Shown piece by piece: positions 57,999-64,000 of a stretch of DNA of 64,000 nucleotides. The notes beneath the pieces are model-generated. The model searched no databases and had not been told where the DNA came from. It worked only from the letters and a program-made list of their open reading frames with translations. How positions within the stretch are numbered: position 1 is the first letter of the stretch; the number at the start of each line of letters is the position of its first letter. Position numbers and translations under genes: made by a program. The DNA comes from JAWKHR01 sp041394725 (lineage in GTDB: Bacteria > Acidobacteriota > Vicinamibacteria > Vicinamibacterales > SCN-69-37), in contig JAWKHR010000035.1 of NCBI GenBank assembly GCA_041394725.1, forward strand, positions 4,460 to 68,459, given 5' to 3'.

Positions 57999-60892
57999 GC
58001 ACGATGACCACCGCGCCGACTCCGGCGATCGACGTTCCCGAGTCCTTCGAGAGCCGCCACCTCGGGCCGCGGCCGGCGGACCTGCCGGGCATGCTCGAAG
58101 CGGTGGGCGCGGTGTCGCTCGACGCGCTCATCGACGAGATCGTCCCGGCCGACATCCGCCTCGCCCGGCCGCTGGCGCTCCCGCCGGCCGAGACCGAGGC
58201 GGCCTATCTGCGCCGCCTGCGCGGCATCGCCGCCCGCAACCGCGTCCACCGCAGCTGCATCGGCACCGGCTACTACGACACGCTGACGCCGGCCGTCATC
58301 CAGCGCAACGTGTTCGAGAACCCGGGCTGGTACACCCCCTACACGCCGTACCAGGCCGAGATTGCCCAGGGTCGGCTCGAGGCGCTGCTCAATTTCCAGA
58401 CGATGGTCAGCGACCTGTGTGGCACGGAGGTGGCCAACGCGTCGCTGCTCGACGAGGCGACGGCGGCCGCCGAGGCGATGGCGCTCCTCGCCCGCGTGCA
58501 CCGGAACCGCGCCGCCCGGACGTTCATCGTTTCGCCGCGGGTGTTCCCGCAGGTGCGGGCGGTGATCGAGGCTCGCGCGGTGCCGCTCGGCCTCACGGTC
58601 CGCTTCGAGGACCCCGCCCTGGCCGAGATCGGGTCGGATGTCTTCGGCGTGTACGTCCAGTCACCGGACGACCACGGCGAGGTGCGCGACCTGCGCGGTC
58701 TGGTGGCCCGCGTGCACGAGGCGGGCGCACTGGTCGCCGTGGGCACGGACCTCCTGGCGCTGGCGATCGTCACGCCGCCCGGCGAGGCCGGCGCCGACGT
58801 CGTCGTCGGCAGCGCGCAGCGGTTCGGCGTGCCGATGGGGTACGGCGGCCCGCACGCGGCGTTCTTCGCCACGCGCGAGCAGTTCGTGCGCCAGTCGCCG
58901 GGACGGCTGATCGGCGTGTCGGTCGACGCGCGCGGTCGCCGCGCGTACCGCATGGCGCTGCAGACGCGCGAACAGCACATCCGGCGCGAGAAGGCGACGT
59001 CGAACATCTGCACCGCGCAGGCGCTGCTGGCGAACATGGCCGGTTTCTACGGCGTGTACCACGGTCCGCACGGGCTGCGCGCGATCGCGACCCGCGTCCA
59101 CGACCAGGCGGTGCGGCTGGCGCAGCGGCTCGAGGATCTCGGCTGGCAGCAGACCAACGCCGCGTACTTCGACACGATTCGCCTCGAGGGCGCCGACGCG
59201 GACGTTGCCGACGTCCGGGCGGCCGCCGAGGCGCGGGGCATCAACTTCCGGTACCCGGAGCCTGGCATCATCCAGATCTCGCTCGACGAGACGATCACCG
59301 AGGCGGACCTGGCGGACATCGCCGGTGCCTTCGAGGATCGGGCGTCGCGCGAGCAGGCCGCGGCAGGCCTGGCGCCCGCCGGATCGGCCGGGCCGCTGCC
59401 CGCGGGGCTGGCCCGCACGTCGGCCTTCATGACCCACCCGGTCTTCAACGCGCACCACTCGGAGACCGAGATGATGCGCTACATCCGGTCGCTCGAGCGC
59501 AAGGACATCGGCCTCGACACCGCGATGATCCCGCTCGGCTCCTGCACCATGAAGCTCAACGCGGCGGCGGAGATGATGCCGGTGAGCTGGGCCGAGTTCT
59601 CCCGGATCCACCCGTTCGCGCCCGCGGAGCAGGTGGCGGGCTACCGGCACATCTTCACGGAGCTCGAGGGCGCGCTCGCGGCGATTACGGGCCTGCCTGG
59701 CGTATCGCTGCAGCCGAACTCGGGCGCTCAGGGCGAGTTCGCCGGCCTGCTCGTCATCCAGGCGTACCACCGGAGCCGCGGCGAGGACCACCGGCGGGTC
59801 GCCCTGATTCCGCAGTCGGCGCACGGCACGAACCCGGCGAGCGCGTCGATGGCGGGGCTCGACGTCGTGATCGTGGCCTGCGACGCGCGCGGGAACATCG
59901 ACGTGGACGACCTGCGCGCCAAGGCCACGCAGCACGCCGGCAGCCTGTCGTGTCTGATGGTGACCTACCCGAGCACGCACGGCGTGTTCGAGACGCGCAT
60001 TCGCGAGATCTGTGCCGTCGTCCACGAGCACGGCGGACAGGTGTACATGGACGGCGCGAACATGAACGCGCAGGTCGGGCTCACCAGCCCGGCCGCCATC
60101 GGCGCCGACGTGTGCCACCTGAACCTGCACAAGACGTTCGCCATTCCGCACGGCGGGGGCGGCCCCGGCATGGGCCCGATCGCCGTGGCGGCACACCTGC
60201 GGCCGTTCCTGCCGGGACATCCGCTCGTCGAGACCGGTGGCGACCGGGCGATTGCGCCGGTGGCGGCCGCGCCGTGGGGCAGCGCGAGCATCCTGCTGAT
60301 CTCGTACGGCTACCTGGCCATGCTCGGCGGGGAGGGCTCGACGGCGGCAACACGCCTCGCGATGCTCGGCGCGAACTACATCAAGGCGCGCCTGGAACCG
60401 CACTACCCGGTGCTGTACGCCGGCGCGTCCGGCCGGGTCGCGCACGAGCTGATTTTCGACCTGCGCCCCTTCAAGGCGCGCACGGGCATCGACGAGCAGG
60501 ACGTCGCGAAGCGGCTGATGGACTACGGATTCCATGCCCCGACCGTGTCGTTCCCCGTGCCGGGGACGCTGATGGTCGAGCCGACCGAGAGCGAGCCGCT
60601 CGAGGAACTGGACCGGTTCTGCGAGGCGATGATCGCCATCCGCGCCGAGATCGAGGCCGTGGCCACCGGCGCGGCCGACCCGAAGGACAACGTCCTGAAG
60701 AACGCGCCCCACACGGCCGAAGACGTGTCGGCCGACGAGTGGACGCATCCGTACTCGCGGCAGCAGGCCGCCTACCCGGTCGCCTCGCTGCGGCACGCGA
60801 AGTTCTGGCCGCCGGTCTCCCGGATCGACAACCCGTTCGGCGATCGCAACCTGATGTGCGCGTGCCCGCCGATCGAGGACTACGCCGGCTAG
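57995..60892 (+). CDS. gcvP: Glycine dehydrogenase (decarboxylating), fused P protein
   Basis: A 965-residue PLP enzyme that decarboxylates glycine and loads GcvH. It is the long single-chain form with both P1 and P2 halves, not the split form. The PLP lysine is K713 in HLNLHKTFAIPHGGGGPG. The N-terminal half has FIGTGYYD-like IGTGYYDTLTPAVIQRNV and the loop QTREQHIRREKATSNICTAQ; the C-terminal half has SLQPNSGAQGEFAGLLVI. GTG 57995 overlaps the gcvH stop; ATG 58004 is an alternative. No lpd or lipoate genes are adjacent. Confidence 0.96.
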   Translation: MSTMTTAPTPAIDVPESFESRHLGPRPADLPGMLEAVGAVSLDALIDEIVPADIRLARPLALPPAETEAAYLRRLRGIAARNRVHRSCIGTGYYDTLTPAVIQRNVFENPGWYTPYTPYQAEIAQGRLEALLNFQTMVSDLCGTEVANASLLDEATAAAEAMALLARVHRNRAARTFIVSPRVFPQVRAVIEARAVPLGLTVRFEDPALAEIGSDVFGVYVQSPDDHGEVRDLRGLVARVHEAGALVAVGTDLLALAIVTPPGEAGADVVVGSAQRFGVPMGYGGPHAAFFATREQFVRQSPGRLIGVSVDARGRRAYRMALQTREQHIRREKATSNICTAQALLANMAGFYGVYHGPHGLRAIATRVHDQAVRLAQRLEDLGWQQTNAAYFDTIRLEGADADVADVRAAAEARGINFRYPEPGIIQISLDETITEADLADIAGAFEDRASREQAAAGLAPAGSAGPLPAGLARTSAFMTHPVFNAHHSETEMMRYIRSLERKDIGLDTAMIPLGSCTMKLNAAAEMMPVSWAEFSRIHPFAPAEQVAGYRHIFTELEGALAAITGLPGVSLQPNSGAQGEFAGLLVIQAYHRSRGEDHRRVALIPQSAHGTNPASASMAGLDVVIVACDARGNIDVDDLRAKATQHAGSLSCLMVTYPSTHGVFETRIREICAVVHEHGGQVYMDGANMNAQVGLTSPAAIGADVCHLNLHKTFAIPHGGGGPGMGPIAVAAHLRPFLPGHPLVETGGDRAIAPVAAAPWGSASILLISYGYLAMLGGEGSTAATRLAMLGANYIKARLEPHYPVLYAGASGRVAHELIFDLRPFKARTGIDEQDVAKRLMDYGFHAPTVSFPVPGTLMVEPTESEPLEELDRFCEAMIAIRAEIEAVATGAADPKDNVLKNAPHTAEDVSADEWTHPYSRQQAAYPVASLRHAKFWPPVSRIDNPFGDRNLMCACPPIEDYAG

Positions 60893-60934
60893 CACGACCC
60901 GCGCCCCGGCGTGGGGGAGCCGCCCGCGGCCCGG

Positions 60935-61810
60935 TCAGCCGGCCGACGCCGAGACCGACGCGAGCGCGCGCAGCCGCGCGAGCAGGGTGCGCGTGACGGG
61001 GCCGGGCACGCCGCCGCCGATCGGCCGGTCGTCCACCCGGACCACGGGCGTCACTTCCCGCGTCGTGCCCGTGATGAACGCCTCGTCGGCGGCGAACACG
61101 TCGTCGGGCGTCAGCCGCGCCTCGCGACAGGCGTAGCCGGCCTCCCGCGCGAGGGTCAGCACGCACTCGCGCGTGATGCCCGGCAGCAGTCCGGCATCCA
61201 CCGGCGGCGTGATGACTTCGCCGCCGCGCACGACGAACACGTTCGCCTGTGCGCACTCGACGACCTCCCCGGCGAGGTTCTGCATCAGCGCTTCCTCGGC
61301 CCCGCGACGCAGCGCCTCCTGCATGGCCAGCGCGTTGTTCAGGAGGTTGTTGGACTTGATCCTGGGGTTCAGCGTCTCCGGATGGTTGCGCCGCACAGAG
61401 ACGAGCGCGACGCCGATGCCCTCGGTGAACGTCCGTTCCGGCTGGCCGGGGAAGTCCTTCACGATGATCACGACGCCGGGCACGGGGCACGCGGCCGGGC
61501 TGTAGCTCAGCTCGCCGACGCCGCGCGTCAGCAGGATCCGGATGTACGCCTCGGCAACGCCGCCGTGCGCGGCCAGCGTGCGGTCGACGTCGGCCTGGAG
61601 CGAGTCGTCGGTGAATGGCACGTCGAGCGCCATCAGCGCCGCCGACTGACGCAGCCGGTGGACGTGCGGGCCGAAGAGGAACGGGCGGCGGCCGTAGGTG
61701 CGCAGCGTCTCGTAGACGCCCTCGCCGTACAGGAAGCCATGGTCGAAGATCGACACGACGGCGTCGCGCGCGTCGGTGATGCGGCCGTTGACGAAGACGG
61801 TGGCGTGCAT
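60935..61810 (-). CDS. Class IV PLP aminotransferase (Dat/IlvE/PabC-like)
   Basis: A 291-residue fold-type IV PLP enzyme. ATG 61810 gives MHATVFVNGRITDA, the family's usual start; the longer frame adds an unlikely leader. IFDHGFLYGEGVYETLR is the conserved N-terminal motif, the PLP lysine is K152 in NPRIKSNNLLNN, and EVVECAQANVFVV and FITGTTREVTPVV bind phosphate and substrate. Members are D-alanine or branched-chain transaminases, or aminodeoxychorismate lyases. The motifs do not decide which. It is convergent with gcvP (42-base gap) and divergent from nnrD. Confidence 0.86.
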   Translation of the reverse strand: MHATVFVNGRITDARDAVVSIFDHGFLYGEGVYETLRTYGRRPFLFGPHVHRLRQSAALMALDVPFTDDSLQADVDRTLAAHGGVAEAYIRILLTRGVGELSYSPAACPVPGVVIIVKDFPGQPERTFTEGIGVALVSVRRNHPETLNPRIKSNNLLNNALAMQEALRRGAEEALMQNLAGEVVECAQANVFVVRGGEVITPPVDAGLLPGITRECVLTLAREAGYACREARLTPDDVFAADEAFITGTTREVTPVVRVDDRPIGGGVPGPVTRTLLARLRALASVSASAG

Positions 61811-61905
61811 GGGATGCGGCCGGTTCGAGGCGCCCGTACGGGCGGCCGGCAGGTTGCGCGAGTGTAGCACACGGAGTACGCTCGCACCGCGCGCGGAGCG
61901 CAGGC

Positions 61906-63483
61906 ATGCGGGTGGTATCGGGCGCGCAGATGCGCGAGGCGGATCGTCGCACGATCGAGGAGGTCGGCGTGCCGTCGGCGGTGCTCATGGAGCACGCCGG
62001 GCAGGCCGTCCTCCGCGCCATGGACGAGACGTTCGGCCCGCTCGAGACGACGGACGTCTCGGTGCTCTGCGGGCGCGGACACAACGGCGGCGACGGCCTC
62101 GTCGTGGCCAGGCTCCTGGCCGAGCGCGGAGACGTCCCCCTCGTCTGCCTCCTGGGACGGGTCGACCAGCTCCGGGGTGACCCGCTCGAGAAGGCCAGGC
62201 AGGTGCAGGCGACGGGCACCGACATCCTCGAGATCGCGGACGACGCGGCCTGGCAGGCCTGCCGCGAGCGCGTGCTCGGCGCGTCGATCGTCGTCGATGC
62301 GTTGTTCGGCACGGGGCTCTCTCGCCCGCTCGACGGCCTCGCCGCCGCCGTCGTCGAGCACGTGAACGAGGCCGGCCGTCCCGTGGTCGCCGTCGATCTG
62401 CCGAGCGGCCTCGATGCCGACCGGGCCGCGCCCATCGGCCCGACCATCGCGGCGAGCCTGACCGTGACGATGGCGGCGCCGAAGCTGCCGCTGGTCATGT
62501 CGCCGGGAGACCGCCTGGCGGGACGGCTGGTGGTCGCCGACATCGGCATTCCGTCGAGCGTGGTCGAAACCGTGCCGGGGCCGCGGGTGGACTGGCTGAC
62601 GCGCGCCGACGTCGCGCCGCTCGTGCCGGCGCGGTCGCCGGAGTCGAACAAGGGCGATTATGGTCGGGTCCTGATCGTCGCCGGCTCGACCGGGCACACT
62701 GGCGCCGCGGCGTTGGCGGCGCTGGCGGCGCTGCGATCCGGGGCCGGCCTGGTCACCGTCGCCACGCCAGCCTCTTGTCTGCCCGTCATCGCCGCGCTCG
62801 GCGCCGAGTACATGACCCTGCCGCTCGCCGAAGCCTCGGACGGCGGCCTGGACCAGGCCGCCGTGGATGGGCTGCTCTCGTTCAAGGCCGACGTGATCGC
62901 CCTCGGGCCGGGACTGGGTCGCGCGCGGTCCACCGAGGCATTCGTTCGACGCCTCGTCGCCGGGACGCGCCTGCCGCTGGTCGTCGACGCCGACGGCCTC
63001 AATGCGTTCGAGGGCGCGCCGGAGGGCCTGCGACGCGGCGAGGGACTCACCACGATCGTGACGCCGCATCCGGGAGAGATGGCGCGCCTCGCCGGGGGAG
63101 CCGTCGCCGACGTGCAGGCCCGGCGCATCGAGGTCGCCCGCGACTTCGCGGCGGCGGGGCGGCTCACGGTCGTCCTCAAGGGGCACCGCACGATCGTCGC
63201 CACCCCGGACGGCTCGGTCGCCATCAACTCGACGGGAAACCCGGGCATGGCCACCGCGGGCACGGGCGACGTGCTGACGGGCATGACGGCCGCCTGGCTG
63301 GCGCAGACCCGCGACCCGGCGGTAGCCGCGCGGCTCGCGGTCTTCCTGCACGGCCTGGCCGGCGATCTCGCCCGCCGGGACGAGGGCGAGGTGGCGCTCA
63401 TCGCGCGCGACCTGCTGCAGCGCCTGGGCGCGGCGGAGATCGATCTCGCGGCGTCGAAGACCGCGGGCCGGGGCCCCGCATGA
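61906..63483 (+). CDS. nnrD: Bifunctional NAD(P)H-hydrate epimerase/ADP-dependent dehydratase
   Basis: A 525-residue repair enzyme that rescues hydrated NAD(P)H. The N-terminal YjeF_N (NnrE) domain, about residues 1-215, has MREADRRTIEEVGVPSAVLM and LCGRGHNGGDGLVVARLL and performs epimerisation. The C-terminal carbohydrate-kinase-like domain (NnrD) has NKGDYGRVLIVAGSTGHTG, VTPHPGEMARL and the Gly-rich NPGMATAGTGDVLTGMTAAW, and dehydrates with ADP. Both domains look complete. It starts at ATG 61906. The stop overlaps the tsaE ATG (ATGA), a common bacterial pair. Confidence 0.95.
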   Translation: MRVVSGAQMREADRRTIEEVGVPSAVLMEHAGQAVLRAMDETFGPLETTDVSVLCGRGHNGGDGLVVARLLAERGDVPLVCLLGRVDQLRGDPLEKARQVQATGTDILEIADDAAWQACRERVLGASIVVDALFGTGLSRPLDGLAAAVVEHVNEAGRPVVAVDLPSGLDADRAAPIGPTIAASLTVTMAAPKLPLVMSPGDRLAGRLVVADIGIPSSVVETVPGPRVDWLTRADVAPLVPARSPESNKGDYGRVLIVAGSTGHTGAAALAALAALRSGAGLVTVATPASCLPVIAALGAEYMTLPLAEASDGGLDQAAVDGLLSFKADVIALGPGLGRARSTEAFVRRLVAGTRLPLVVDADGLNAFEGAPEGLRRGEGLTTIVTPHPGEMARLAGGAVADVQARRIEVARDFAAAGRLTVVLKGHRTIVATPDGSVAINSTGNPGMATAGTGDVLTGMTAAWLAQTRDPAVAARLAVFLHGLAGDLARRDEGEVALIARDLLQRLGAAEIDLAASKTAGRGPA

Positions 63484-63947
63484 CCGGGGAGCGCCGTGAC
63501 GACGACGTCGCCGCCGGCCGCAGCGTGGCCGTGACGCACGCGGAAGCCGAGACGTCGGCGCTCGGCGAGGCCCTCGCCGCCGACCTCGGGCCGGGAACCG
63601 TCGTGTTCCTGGAGGGCCCGCTCGGGGCAGGGAAGACCGCCTTCGTGCGTGGCCTTGCGGCCGGCCTCGGCGCCGCGCCCGAGGACGTGTCCAGCCCGAC
63701 GTTCGCGATCGTGCAGGAGTACCGCGGGCGGATCGCCCTGCAGCACGTGGACCTCTATCGCCTGACGCCCGTGGAAGTCGAGGACCTGGCGCTCGACGAC
63801 CTGCTCGAGGAGGCGGCGATGGCGGTGGAGTGGCCGGACCGGTGGACGCGCGCGCCCGAGCCCGTGATCCGCGTGGTGATCGAGCCGGTCGATCCGTCCA
63901 CCCGGCGCGTGACCATCATCCGGCCGGACGGCTACTCGACGCGGTAG
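63480..63947 (+). CDS. tsaE: tRNA threonylcarbamoyladenosine biosynthesis ATPase TsaE
   Basis: A 155-residue P-loop ATPase needed for t6A37 formation together with TsaB, TsaC and TsaD. Walker A is GPLGAGKT (46-53). VSSPTFAIVQEY, LQHVDLYRL and AVEWPDRW are the conserved family motifs. The N-terminal 15 residues are extra and charged. ATG 63480 overlaps the nnrD stop. Its 3' end overlaps the convergent guaB gene by 16 bases. Confidence 0.95.
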   Translation: MTGERRDDDVAAGRSVAVTHAEAETSALGEALAADLGPGTVVFLEGPLGAGKTAFVRGLAAGLGAAPEDVSSPTFAIVQEYRGRIALQHVDLYRLTPVEVEDLALDDLLEEAAMAVEWPDRWTRAPEPVIRVVIEPVDPSTRRVTIIRPDGYSTR

Positions 63948-64000
63948 TTCGGCGCTTCCTTGGTGATGATCACGTCGTGGACGTGGCCCTCGCGCACGCC
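63932..64000 (-). CDS. guaB: IMP dehydrogenase, C-terminal end only
   Basis: The last 22 codons and the stop of guaB on the minus strand; the rest lies beyond the window's right edge. The visible end reads GVREGHVHDVIITKEAPNYR followed by VE and a TAG stop. This matches the strongly conserved C-terminus of bacterial IMP dehydrogenases (usually GLRESHxHDVxITKEAPNY), which oxidise IMP to XMP for guanine nucleotides. The final 16 bases overlap tsaE on the opposite strand. Confidence 0.85.
   Translation of the reverse strand, partial: GVREGHVHDVIITKEAPNYRVE

Overview
This 64 kb window comes from the chromosome of a very GC-rich Gram-negative bacterium. Signal peptides and lipoboxes, several predicted outer-membrane beta-barrels, a fused glycine decarboxylase, and a secreted amidohydrolase with an Arg/Gly-rich segment after its signal peptide fit Acidobacteriota of the Vicinamibacteria (Luteitalea-like) type. 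That placement is inferred from gene content and composition, not from a marker gene. Coding density is very high. Start/stop overlaps of ATGA or GTGA type are common, and several convergent gene pairs overlap at their 3' ends. No tRNA, CRISPR array, prophage or insertion sequence was recognised.

Positions 1-1657 hold the end of an inositol-monophosphatase gene and an outer-membrane barrel gene with a sigma-54-like promoter. Positions 1635-31677 form a long envelope-glycoconjugate region. It has six large multi-membrane GT-C-like proteins, one polyprenyl-phosphate glycosyltransferase (GT2), three GT4 glycosyltransferases, two LPG-synthase-TM flippase-like proteins and one DedA/VTT protein. 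It also has two SAM methyltransferases, a hexapeptide acyltransferase, an NAD-dependent epimerase, a radical SAM protein, a UGM/protoporphyrinogen-oxidase-like flavoprotein, an SGNH hydrolase lipoprotein and two paralogous FnIII-like lipoproteins around a beta-barrel. No Wzx, Wzy, Wza or ABC exporter is visible. The content suggests glycosylation driven by polyprenyl-monophosphate-linked sugars rather than a classical Wzy pathway.

Positions 31678-48540 are mainly housekeeping: ttcA, dtd, a beta-barrel, a GlpD-like oxidoreductase, a methyltransferase-dapF-SLC13 operon, radC, larC with a 27-histidine tract, metG with an internal translation start, tatD, a polyprenyl diphosphate synthase, ligA and an HtrA protease. 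An NtrC-type regulator is coupled to htrA. RNase P RNA (rnpB) follows at about 49972-50423, then a secreted amidohydrolase and a sugar-nucleotide epimerase.

Positions 53048-56237 are a small module of a ComEA-like secreted HhH protein, a type IV pseudopilin, a stand-alone sigma-54-type AAA+ regulator with a degenerate GAFTGA loop, a secreted four-cysteine protein of unknown family, and a 61-residue membrane protein. Sigma-54-like promoter elements precede two of these genes. The window ends with the glycine cleavage operon gcvT-gcvH-gcvP, a class IV aminotransferase, nnrD/nnrE, tsaE, and the last codons of guaB on the minus strand.

The best candidates for undescribed biology are the two lipoproteins that share a nearly identical C-terminal domain (64 of 81 residues), the shared C-terminal beta-sandwich on two GT-C proteins, the module with the GAFTGA-deficient regulator, the internal start in metG, and an intrinsic terminator inside the apparent 5' end of a flippase gene.
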